From Sycobia sp. Sy_11 (lineage: Eukaryota > Arthropoda > Insecta > Hymenoptera > Epichrysomallidae): 64,000 nt of DNA. The notes under the pieces are model-generated. The model saw only the letters and a list, made by a program, of their open reading frames with translations, searched no databases and had not been told where the DNA came from. Shown here one piece after another: positions 47,688 through 56,559 of this stretch. The first letter of the stretch is position 1, and the number at the start of each line of letters is the position of its first letter. Location: positions 248,001-312,000 of the forward strand of contig JACCIC010000052.1 in assembly GCA_018907035.1 (NCBI GenBank), in the 5' to 3' direction. The translations under genes were made by a program, and so were the position numbers.

Positions 47688-47759
47688 GTAAGGGTGTTGG
47701 GGACAGTCAGACTGCACTTTACTAACAAAGAATTTTTTCAGCTAATATTTTATTTTCAG
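47688..47759 (+). other. Intron-like block in the Penelope leader
   Basis: AG/GTAAGG donor, CTTTACTAACAAAG with a perfect TACTAAC branch box, and acceptors TTTTTTCAG (end 47741) or ATTTTCAG (end 47759), giving 54 or 72 nt. D. virilis Penelope has a small leader intron of about this size. The block is kept in most copies in the window. Confidence 0.65.
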
Positions 47760-48026
47760 ATTAGTCTACGGGGGTGAATGTAAACAAGGACAGTCTGACT
47801 GTCATTATCATTTTAATTTAATTTTTAATTTAATTTTTATTTTTAATTTTTATTTTTTATTTTTATTATTTTTTATTTTTATTTTATTTTATTTTTGGTT
47901 GAAATTGATTGGACTGTAAGACCAATAAAAAAATATTTATTAATTTGTATATGGGCAGTCGACAGAAGTACAATTCAATTGTTTTAAAATAGAAGGTCTA
48001 TTTAACTTAAATTAAGGGGGTATGTC

Positions 48027-50477
48027 ATGATTTATTTTAGAGAAATTTATTGTAAATATGGTAGTACTATTAAAGATTATTGTTCAAAATGGATTAAAAT
48101 GAATTTAAAAGTTGTAATTCTTAAAGAAAAACTTACATTCCTTATTAGATGCAAGAAATCAAATATATTTCCGGTACACATTAATAATAGATTTCATGAT
48201 GAATATTTTTTGCAGGTTTATAGTAATAATGTTTGTTATGATCTAAAGAAAAATATTTTCTTTTTCAAAAATAAATTACTTAATTTAGAAATTAGAGATT
48301 TACATATTCAGATTCATTCCTTAAATAGATATTTATTAAAGATTAAACATTATTTATATCAAAATATAGAAAGAAATGAATTACATGAATTTTTTCTTGG
48401 TCAAAGCAAACATTTTATTAAGACAAAATATATTAATAGACAAACACTAAAAAGGAAATTTGAATGTTTAAGAAATAAAAAACAATTTCAAAGCTATCAA
48501 TTTAACAATGCAAACAATAAAAATTGGTTTAAGAATCTAACTGACAAGGAGATACCAAATGAAGTAATAAACATCATGTCTAAAGGTGCCAAACATGGAA
48601 TATTATATTGTAAAAGTAATCTCCCGATCAAAGAAATCATCGCGGAGGTTGAAAGTAATCTTTTTGGTTTAAATGATGAAGTAAAAAAGGAATGTAGGGC
48701 ATCTTTGGTTAATGTCATTAGTAATTTTAAAAGAGAAAATAAATTTGATAATTTTTTAAATAGTAATTTTATACATGATTTGATTACCGCGAAGAATTTT
48801 TTGAAAAATAACCCTAATATAATCTTCCAAAAGGCCGACAAAGGTAATGTAACTGTAGCTTCCAATAAAATTGATTACATAAATTGTATAAATAATATAT
48901 TAAATGATGATAGTACTTATTTGAAGATTGGTAATCCACATATCATTAAGCTACAAAATAATTTGAAAGAGTTATTAAATAATTGGAAAAGAAATGAATA
49001 TATAAATGATACTACATATAAGTATTTAAAATGTGAAAATGGAACTATGGCAAAATGTTATGGGCTTCCCAAGATTCATAAAGAAAATCTGACATTTAGA
49101 ATAATAATATCTTCCATAGGTTTCCCAACTTATAATATTGCTAGATTTTTGTCTAATATATTGGTTAAGATAGTTGGAAGAACTAGTTCTTACATTAAGG
49201 ATAGTTGGTGTTTTTACAATGAAATGAAAGATATTGTTATTCCGAAAAACTACAAGATGATTTCATTGGATGTAGTATCTTTGTTTACAAATGTACCTTT
49301 AGAGTTGTTAAATGATATTATACAGGAAAAGTGGAATGAAATTAATTTGCATACAAAATTGACAATGAATGAATTTATTAAAGCAATTAATTTGGTTTTT
49401 AATAACACAATTTTTTCATTTGATAATAAATTTTATGAACAAAAATACGGATGTCCAATGGGGTCGCCTTTGTCACCGGTTATAGCTAATTTAGTTATGG
49501 AAAAGTTGGAAAGTATAGCCTTGTCAAAATTGCTTTTTGAACCAATGATATTTAAGAGATATGTTGATGATATCTTTACAATTGTTCCAGAAGTTTTTGT
49601 GGATGAAATGGTGGATGTTTTCAATTCTGTGCATGACAGAATTAAATTTACAAGGGAGGTTGAAGTAAATAGTCAGTTAAGTTTTTTGGACGTTAATGTG
49701 ATTAGATGTAGTAATAATAAGGTAAAACTTAATTGGTACAGAAAGCCTACTTGGTCAGGTAGGTTTTTAGATTTTAATTCACACCACCAATTCGGAAACA
49801 AAATTGGAGCATTGAGGGGTGTCGTTGACAGAGCAATTAAATTGTCACATAAAGATTTTAGACAAAATAATTTACAGATAGTAAGAGAGACTTTTATTAA
49901 TAATGGCTATCCAATTCAATTTATTAATAGATTGATTGCTGAGAGATTGTTTGAAATTTATAATACCGAAAAAAGACATAGTGCAGGAATTGATTTTAAC
50001 GGAGGCAAAATTATTGTCTTACCATATGTTCGAGGATTATCTGAAAGAATAAAAAGAAATTTTCGGAAATATAACATTCAAATTTTCTTTAAAAATCGCA
50101 ATAATTTAAGTAGATTGTTTAATAATTGCAAAGATAAGGATGATTTATGCTTAAAATCAGGAGTTGTTTACAAGATTAATTGCATGGATTGTGATAAATA
50201 CTATATTGGACAAACAGGTAGATATTTAAAAAAGAGAATTTATGAGCATAAATATAGTTTACGTAGCTCACATATTACTTCTGGTTTAAAAGAGCATTGT
50301 TTAAAGTTTTTACATTCTTTTGATTTTGTGAATGTGGATATTTTGGAATATGGTATTAATAATAAGTATAAACGGGAGAGTCTTGAAAGTATTCACATTT
50401 CCAAGAATCGAAATAATGTGAATTTAATGTTAGAGTCTGGTAGATTGGACAGTGTTTATCATTCCTTATTAAATTGA
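48027..50477 (+). CDS. Penelope-like reverse transcriptase with GIY-YIG endonuclease
   Basis: 816 residues, uninterrupted. The RT copies the element's RNA at a nick made by the endonuclease. N-terminal part (1-240) is basic and helical; ADKGN at about 270 is the conserved N-terminal Penelope RT motif; YGLPKIHK near 345; SLDVVSLFTNVPL (first catalytic Asp); CPMGSPLSP 476-484; YVDD 512-515 (catalytic pair); LSFLDVNV; then a thumb-like part. The C-terminal nuclease starts near 713: VVYKINC..C, YYIG at 725-728 and GQTGRYLKKRIYEHK, with the Cys/His linker typical of Penelope. The frame begins 39 bp after the left repeat and ends inside the start of the right repeat (YHSLLN). All catalytic motifs are intact, so the protein could be active; this is inference. 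Confidence 0.93.
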   Translation: MIYFREIYCKYGSTIKDYCSKWIKMNLKVVILKEKLTFLIRCKKSNIFPVHINNRFHDEYFLQVYSNNVCYDLKKNIFFFKNKLLNLEIRDLHIQIHSLNRYLLKIKHYLYQNIERNELHEFFLGQSKHFIKTKYINRQTLKRKFECLRNKKQFQSYQFNNANNKNWFKNLTDKEIPNEVINIMSKGAKHGILYCKSNLPIKEIIAEVESNLFGLNDEVKKECRASLVNVISNFKRENKFDNFLNSNFIHDLITAKNFLKNNPNIIFQKADKGNVTVASNKIDYINCINNILNDDSTYLKIGNPHIIKLQNNLKELLNNWKRNEYINDTTYKYLKCENGTMAKCYGLPKIHKENLTFRIIISSIGFPTYNIARFLSNILVKIVGRTSSYIKDSWCFYNEMKDIVIPKNYKMISLDVVSLFTNVPLELLNDIIQEKWNEINLHTKLTMNEFIKAINLVFNNTIFSFDNKFYEQKYGCPMGSPLSPVIANLVMEKLESIALSKLLFEPMIFKRYVDDIFTIVPEVFVDEMVDVFNSVHDRIKFTREVEVNSQLSFLDVNVIRCSNNKVKLNWYRKPTWSGRFLDFNSHHQFGNKIGALRGVVDRAIKLSHKDFRQNNLQIVRETFINNGYPIQFINRLIAERLFEIYNTEKRHSAGIDFNGGKIIVLPYVRGLSERIKRNFRKYNIQIFFKNRNNLSRLFNNCKDKDDLCLKSGVVYKINCMDCDKYYIGQTGRYLKKRIYEHKYSLRSSHITSGLKEHCLKFLHSFDFVNVDILEYGINNKYKRESLESIHISKNRNNVNLMLESGRLDSVYHSLLN

Positions 50478-50933
50478 TTGGTTTTGGACAATTTGTGTAG
50501 AGGGGGAATTTATATTTAATTTACGAAATTTGGTGGTGGGGATGAGTATATATAGATTAGAATATAAGGTTTAGATTAGTCCCTGATGAGGAGCCGTAGC
50601 GAGCTCGAAACGTTGGACAAGTCTTCAATTAGGTAAGGGTGTTGGGGACAGTCAGACTGCACTTTACTAACAAAGAATTTTTTCAGCTAATATTTTATTT
50701 TCAGATTAGTCTACGGGGGTGAATGTAAACAAGGACAGTCTGACTGTCATTATCATTTTAATTTAATTTTTAATTTAATTTTTATTTTTAATTTTTATTT
50801 TTTATTTTTATTATTTTTTATTTTTATTTTATTTTATTTTTGGTTGAAATTGATTGGACTGTAAGACCAATAAAAAAATATTTATTAATTTGTATATGGG
50901 CAGTCGACAGAAGTACAATTCAATTGTTTTAAA
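50458..50933 (+). repeat. Right terminal repeat (pLTR) of Penelope element
   Basis: Same blocks as the left repeat at an offset of 2945 bp, including the intron-like block at 50633-50704. It ends GTTTTAAA and joins gypsy A pol at 50934. Confidence 0.95.
50579..50618 (+). ncRNA. Hammerhead-ribozyme-like core, right repeat
   Basis: Matches the cores at 1448 and 18783. Cleavage at both cores of a full transcript would release an RNA of one 2945-nt unit. Confidence 0.68.
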
Positions 50934-52444
50934 CATTTCATATACCAGTCTTCCTCGGGTGTGTTTATATTACAAATTTCTACGGGCTGTCGAGACAGTG
51001 TATCGGCGAGCAGATTATCGTTGCCTGGCCGATATTTGATTTCAAAATCGTATTGACTGAGTTCGAGGGCCCATCTGGCTAAACGTCCTGACGGATTTTC
51101 TATCTTATTTAACCATTTTAAAGACTGGTGATCGGTCAGTACAATAAAATGGTATCCTTCTAGATAGTCTCTGAATTTCCAGATGCCCCATTTAATGGCC
51201 AAACACTCAAGCTCAGTTGCAGAATAATTTTTTTCTGCTGGCGTGAGAGTGCGACTAGCATAAGCAATAATACGTTCCGCTTTTTCGTATGGTTGAGTAA
51301 GGGCGGCTCCTAGTCCTTCTGTGCTTGCATCAGTCTGGAGAACGAACGGTTTTTCCCAGTCTGGGCAAGCAAGGATCGGTGCTTTTGTTAATAATCTTTT
51401 AATTTCATCAAATGCCTTTTGCTGCGTTTCTCCCCATCCCCATTTCGTTTTTTTCTTTATTAGTTTATGTAGAGGAGCAGCAACATTGGAAACGTCTTTT
51501 AGAAATCGTCGGTACCATGAAATTAGTCCCATAAATCTTTGAATTTCTTTTGAATTTCTAGGCGGAGATAAATTAGCGACGGCTGCAGTTTTTTCTGGAT
51601 CGGTGTGCAGGCCATCTTTATCTACAATGTGACCTAGATATTTAAGTTGTGGACGGACAAAATTGCATTTTTCGAAATTCGGTTTTAGCTTTGCGTTTCT
51701 TAGACGTTGAAACACTTCTTTTAGTATTTTTAAATGGTCTTCAAAGGTTTTTGAAATGATGACAATGTCATCCAGGTATGCAAAAACATTTGGGGCCATT
51801 TCGGCGGTAATCACCTGATCCAATAATCGCTGGAATGTTGCAGGTGCGGAGTGTAAGCCAAAGGGCATGACGGTGAATTCAAATAATCCCTTGCCAGGGA
51901 CGGTAAATGCGGTAATCGGTCGACTTTCTGGTGTAAGTGCTACCTGCCAGTAGCCACTTTTCAAATCAATGGTGGATAGATATCTGGCTTCGGTTAATTT
52001 ATCTAAAATGGCGTTGATTTGCGGTAATGGGTATGCATCTTTTTTCGTGACTTTATTAATTTTTCGAAAGTCTACGCAAAAACGATCCTCGCCATTTTTC
52101 TTTTTTACCATCACGATAGGCGAGCTCCATGGACTGCTGGACGGTTGGATTACACCTTCTTGCAGCATTTTATCGACTTCCGAATTTATGATATTTTGCA
52201 TAATCGGATTCTTTGGTCGATATTTTTGTTTAATTGGAGTAGTTTCTTCCAATATAATTTTGTGTTGCAACAATGGTGTTAGCCCTTTTGTATTTTCTAA
52301 TTTTTGTTTTTCTTCAGCAATAAATTTGTCCATTATTATTTTTTCGTGTGGCTTTAAGTACGTTAAACCGCTGTCTTCTATTTCACAAATATGTTCGGTT
52401 GGTGCATTTTTTATATGAAAAATAATTCGATTATTTATTCGAAT
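50934..52444 (-). CDS. Gypsy A reverse transcriptase-RNase H (pol, 3' cut by Penelope)
   Basis: In frame with the protease but after one TAA at 52445-52447. RT motifs: FCVDFRKINKVTKKDAYPLP, LSTIDLKSGYWQV, VMPFGLHSAPATFQRLLDQV, FAYLDDIVII (YLDD intact), YLGHIVDKDGL. RNase H: FVLQTDASTEGLGAALTQ, ATELECLAIKWGIWKFRDY, LTDHQSLKWL, DNLLADTLSRQPV. Gypsy sequence ends at WYMK; the last 16 codons of the open frame (to 50885) come from the Penelope tail. Integrase, which should follow, is absent. An internal ATG exists at 52333, so the TAA may be a mutation or a read-through stop; I cannot tell. Confidence 0.9.
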
Positions 52445-52828
52445 TTACGTATTTAATTTTCTTAGTGCATCCATTCCGAGAATCATTGGTTGATTTAACG
52501 TGTTCAATACCAGGAAATTTTGAAAAAGCCGTAATCCTTTTGTATATATATGCCCCGAAATTAAATCACCTAATTTCGTTTCGGAGCCGTCGGCTAATAC
52601 AGCTATTCTATTACTTTCCTTATTTTGAAAGCCATAACGTAAACAGACTTCGGCGATTTGTTTACTTACGTACGAGCTGACGGATCCCGTATCGAGAAGT
52701 GCATTTATTTTATAGTCACCTATCATTACTTCGGTGAATAATCTATTGTCTAGTTCGTAGTGTTGTTTTCGGGCCGGGCCTGCTGCATTACAGGGCCGGC
52801 CCTTTTTGCATTTCCCTGTGCATGGCAA
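52445..52828 (-). CDS. Gypsy A aspartic protease (start of pol)
   Basis: Retropepsin with DNRLFTEVMIGDYKINALLD and the active-site triplet in LLDTGSVSSYV (DTGS), then ILGMDALRKLN (the conserved ILGxD). It overlaps the end of gag by 79 bp in the -1 frame, so Gag-Pol would be made by -1 frameshifting. The ATG at 52828 is probably not used as a start. Confidence 0.85.
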   Translation of the reverse strand: MPCTGKCKKGRPCNAAGPARKQHYELDNRLFTEVMIGDYKINALLDTGSVSSYVSKQIAEVCLRYGFQNKESNRIAVLADGSETKLGDLISGHIYTKGLRLFQNFLVLNTLNQPMILGMDALRKLNT

Positions 52829-53925
52829 CTGCAGTCACGAGTAAATATTCCGTCCTTACCGCAGTATGAACAGAATAGTTTTCTCGCGTTTGTGCATTTA
52901 AATCGGTCATGTCCCCGTTCCTTGCATTTCCAACAGCATAGCGTTCTATCGTATATAACTGATATATTACATTTTGCTGTCGCGTTCGATTTATTTACAT
53001 TTGTTTTGTTTGGGTGTATAAATTTACTGGGTGTGTTGGCATTTAATTTTGCCTCGATTTCGGACTCCTCTTTACTTTTCAGGTACTCTTCTATTTTCTG
53101 GATTATATGTACCGTTTTAGTAATTGCGCTTCTCGGGACATGTATACGATATTCGGCTCGCATATTATAATAGATCGTCTCTATTTGTTTAGCTTCATCG
53201 TATCTTCCTCGGCGTCGCATAAGCGTCATAACAGTGTTTACGAATGATCGTATTGTTTCTGTTATTGCTTGTTTTCTATTACTAATTTGTAGATCGAGAT
53301 TTCTTAATTCTTCTGGTGATAAGTAGAAATTCCGCAGTTCCGTTTCAAGTTCCTCCAATGTATTTATGCTTGCTGCATAGTTTCGATGCCACAATTGTGC
53401 ATCACCTCGGAGTAACTCGGGATATCCTTGTAAAATTTGTTCATCTGTATATCTATATGCCTTTTGTAATTCTCTTACACGTTCGAGAAATGCATATAAA
53501 TCTTTTCCGTCAAAATGACAATTCCATTTTCTCATTTGATCGAGAACTCTCGTAGTTGGATTTGTCGTTTTGCCGGTATGAATTGCTGTGTTAAAAATTT
53601 GGTGATTTTCCTCTGCCATCCTTTTTATTGGCGATAATGTATCAGTTGTAGGGGATGAGGTACTTGGTCTATTTTTTTCATTTCGCAGTCGATGTAATTC
53701 TGCTTCCAATTTTTCTAATTCTTCGGGTCTATCTAAATCTTCTTTGTATTCTGGAGCATCAGCTGGTTTATCGATATATCCTTCCGGATGTGTTCGTACG
53801 TACGATACCAACCGTGATTTTAATAAAGGTACACTGCCTTCACTATCTACATTTATTTTTGTCAACTCTTCTATCAACTCATCTTTAGTGAGACGGTATA
53901 TCCAGGATACGCGCGGGGTAGACAT
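52750..53925 (-). CDS. Gypsy A gag
   Basis: 391 codons, intact. Forms the virus-like particle and binds RNA. Residues about 7-48 (SWIYRLTKDELIEELTKINV, then LLKSRLVSYV) resemble an SAP helix-loop-helix. A Glu/Arg-rich helix follows (about 65-90), then the capsid-like part (WNCHFDGKDLYAFLERVREL; FYLSPEELRNLDLQISNRKQ), and at the end a CCHC knuckle CWKCKERGHDRFKC and a second Cys cluster CSYCGKDGIFTRDCSC, which lacks the usual His spacing. The ATG lies 125 bp from the primer site, the first in the leader. Collinear with the decayed gypsy B gag. Confidence 0.9.
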   Translation of the reverse strand: MSTPRVSWIYRLTKDELIEELTKINVDSEGSVPLLKSRLVSYVRTHPEGYIDKPADAPEYKEDLDRPEELEKLEAELHRLRNEKNRPSTSSPTTDTLSPIKRMAEENHQIFNTAIHTGKTTNPTTRVLDQMRKWNCHFDGKDLYAFLERVRELQKAYRYTDEQILQGYPELLRGDAQLWHRNYAASINTLEELETELRNFYLSPEELRNLDLQISNRKQAITETIRSFVNTVMTLMRRRGRYDEAKQIETIYYNMRAEYRIHVPRSAITKTVHIIQKIEEYLKSKEESEIEAKLNANTPSKFIHPNKTNVNKSNATAKCNISVIYDRTLCCWKCKERGHDRFKCTNARKLFCSYCGKDGIFTRDCSCHAQGNAKRAGPVMQQARPENNTTN

Positions 53926-54032
53926 TTTTCTTTAAGCAAAAAATTTTAATTTATAAAAGAGATTTAATTTTTGGCCTTACACTTTTAATTCTAATATTGT
54001 AGTTCAAATCATTCACCGGACTTTTTTATCAG

Positions 54033-54050
54033 GTCCCTGTTCGGGCGCCA
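54033..54050 (-). promoter_or_regulatory. tRNA-Lys primer binding site of gypsy A
   Basis: Minus strand TGGCGCCCGAACAGGGAC directly after the 5' LTR; it is the 18-nt complement of the 3' end of tRNA-Lys used by many retroelements. Confidence 0.92.
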
Positions 54051-55344
54051 TGTAACGTTCCTTCTCCTTCCGCTTTATTTTTATTGGAATTCTCTGAGGT
54101 TTTCAGGATATGTGATTCGGATGGAGGAACGTATCAGGACAAGTTTTCGGGTGAATGATTTGATACTCGTTATGTTTCAAAAAAAATAACAATATATATA
54201 TTTTTCTATAAATTATACCATAAAAATAATTAAAATAATAATAAATTGATAAAAAAAATAAGAAATAACTTCTACTTTATTGGCATCTCGGTGTAGATAC
54301 CCTGCAACATAAAAGAATAACGATTTATAAATTAATTATTAGCGCTGGCAATTTTATTTTATTTTCTGTCTACTTATTAATTGGATTATCTAAGTTTCTA
54401 CGAATTCAGACGGCCTTGACCCAGTGCTTGCTCGCTTTGTTTACGCTATTTACTTAAACGGTTTATAGAAGCGGTCCGTCTGTTTACACGGAGTTTCTTT
54501 CGCAATATCTGAATAAATCTTTATTCTCTCTTTTATATCACGCTAAGGTGCGCCTTAGCTAGTGATATATAAGAGTTCGGTATTTTACTCAGGAATAAGT
54601 ATTTCTTTTTCCTTAGTAAAACTCCGTTTTCCTTTTGATTTATTTTACAGCATTTACTTCTTATATTTATAATATTAGTCGATCAACGTTATGATGACTT
54701 GCAGATTTTCGGTCGCCGGTCGGTCTGGCATTAATCCGAGGTGCGCCTCGTGATTAATAGCCGTCTGGTAATTTAATTTGACGAAAAGGAGCGCCTTTTC
54801 CCCGAATTAAATTAGGTCGGTTTTAATTTTGTCTCCCGGCGGTCTTTCTGGATTATTTCCTATGTGAAAAAAAGAATTACTTTATCAGAAGTCGGGAGCG
54901 CCCGTTCTTCTGAGTCGGTAATTTTTAACTCTTTTCTTACGAGTAAAGGGGTTTTTCCTTTGGCCTCGAGAAAGAGTCTTTTTTCATCTAGGAAAAAACA
55001 CAGAATATTATCGGTCGGTAGATGACAGTTCTCTTCGTCACTCGGGAGGTATCCTTCCTCGACGAGTGCCGAAAACGAACCGTGCTCTTTGCAAAATTTA
55101 GCGTACTTTTATACACGGAAAAAGTACGTTACAAAAATCTGATTGGTTATTATTTAAAAATACGGTGATACTGTTTCTATTGGTTAAATTATTTTATTCT
55201 ATTTATTCTATTCTATGTTGTGTTTGTTTGTTTATTTATAGTAATCATTTCGTGTATATGTCTGCCTATTTATTATGATCTTACATTTATAATAACTCTT
55301 ATCACGGTAATAAGTTAATTTATCCTACTCTTTTTCCCGTTACA
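54051..55344 (-). repeat. 5' LTR of gypsy A (1294 bp)
   Basis: Same termini as the 3' LTR. Carries a 48-bp segment (about 54816-54863) absent from the 3' LTR; elsewhere the two differ at about six positions by eye. Confidence 0.95.
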
Positions 55345-56545
55345 ACTTAATGCAAGATCCTGTTTTGGCATGTGCAAACTGGAACCTGCCTTTTTTTCTG
55401 CAAACCGATGCGAGCTTACTCGGCTTGGGAGCTGTGTTAACGCAGATAGACGGCGATAAAGAATACGTCATTGCATATCCTAACCGTACACTAAATGCAG
55501 CAGAAAAAAATTATTCCGTTAGTGAGTTGGAATGCTTAGCTGTGCGGTAAGGCATATGGTAAATGCTCTCATATCTAGAAGGTTATCCATTTACGGTGGT
55601 AATAGGCCATCAATCCTTAAAATGGTTGGAAAAATTAGACAATCCATCGGAGAGATTAGCACGGTGGGCACTGGAATTAGCTCAATGGGATGGCAATATA
55701 CAGAGTATCGTAAAGGGACGGAAAACACCGTGGCCGATATACTATAACGAAATCCAGTCGAAATAAACGCGATATCGGAAACGGAAAATAAATGGTATAA
55801 TAGGATTTATAAATCTGTTTTAGAAAATCCGAGAGATTTTCCGGATTAGAGGATAGAACATAATAAATTGTATCGACAAATATTACACACGCTTGAATTT
55901 AACGAGTCAAACGATGCAAGCGAGTGAAAAATATGTATAACCCACTCTGAAAAACAGAGAATACTAAATGAAAACCACGATCATCCCACCGCAGGACACT
56001 TAGGAGTAGTTAAAACATTAGCAAAATTAGCTAAAACTATTGGCCCGGCATGTTCCGTGAAGCCATCCGGTATGTGCGTGCGTGCATAAACTGCCAGAAA
56101 CATAAAGCACAGCAGTTAGCGCCGGCAGAAACAATGCACGCAACAAACGTGGAACCACCCTGGGAGATAGTCTCCGTTGATTTAGTGGGATTATTTGATT
56201 CCACGATCAAATAACGGATATACAATGCTTTTAATAATGCAATATCGATTAACGAAATGGATTGAACTGCACGCATTACAAAAAGCAATGGGTGTCGCCA
56301 TCGGATGAGCAATCTAGGAACAAGTTATATTACGTTTTGGATGTCCGCGCGTAATAGTAAATGATAACGGTAGGCAATTTATTTCGAATGAGTTTCGCCA
56401 AATTTTAAAAAATGCAAAAATTATACACCGAACTACGCCAGCGTATTCACCTCCGTGCATTCCCGTTGAATAGGTAGATCGTACTATAAAAACAATGATG
56501 AAATATTATATAGGTAAATCTCAAAAAACATGAGATAATTAACTA
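55345..56545 (+). pseudogene. Gypsy B pol, second part (RNase H and integrase), decayed
   Basis: Continues the frame broken at 45106. RNase H: FFLQTDASLLGLGAVLTQID, NYSVSELECLAVR, GHQSLKWLEKLDNPSERLAR, ENTVADIL. Integrase: HDHPTAGHLGVVKTLAKLAK, CINCQKHKAQQLAP (zinc region), PWEIVSVDLVGLF (first Asp), and eroded later parts to KTMMKYYIGKSQK. Several stops. It keeps the integrase that gypsy A has lost. The element fades out near 56560 with no 3' LTR. Confidence 0.85.
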
Positions 56546-56559
56546 AACGAAATTTCTTT

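Larger units (their letters stand above)
47513..47988 (+). repeat. Left terminal repeat (pLTR) of Penelope element
   Basis: Order of blocks: ORF 3' end; TATATATAG at about 47602; hammerhead-like core; intron-like block; ACGGGGGTGA; palindrome GACAGTCTGACTGTC; ATTTT-type tract; ATTGGACTGTAAGACCAAT; CAGTCGACAGAAGTACAATT. Confidence 0.95.
47513..50933 (+). mobile_element. Intact Penelope-like retroelement
   Basis: Direct terminal repeats 47513-47988 and 50458-50933 (476 bp each, one difference seen: 47653 A versus 50598 G) surround one open ORF. The repeat begins inside the last codons of the ORF, so the left copy starts with the ORF's 3' end, as in other Penelope elements with a partial copy upstream. 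The element sits in the pol gene of gypsy A. I find no clear target duplication; the flanks share only a short ATTT-type match. The near-identity of the repeats indicates a recent insertion. Confidence 0.93.
45107..55344 (-). mobile_element. Gypsy A, Ty3/gypsy LTR retrotransposon (young, interrupted by Penelope)
   Basis: Complete at both ends: LTRs 45107-46352 and 54051-55344, flanked by the 4-bp target duplication ACTT (45103-45106 and 55345-55348). Minus-strand order: 5' LTR, primer site, gag, protease, RT-RNase H, Penelope insertion, ORF3, polypurine tract, 3' LTR. The integrase is missing. It lies within the pol gene of gypsy B. Confidence 0.95.
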
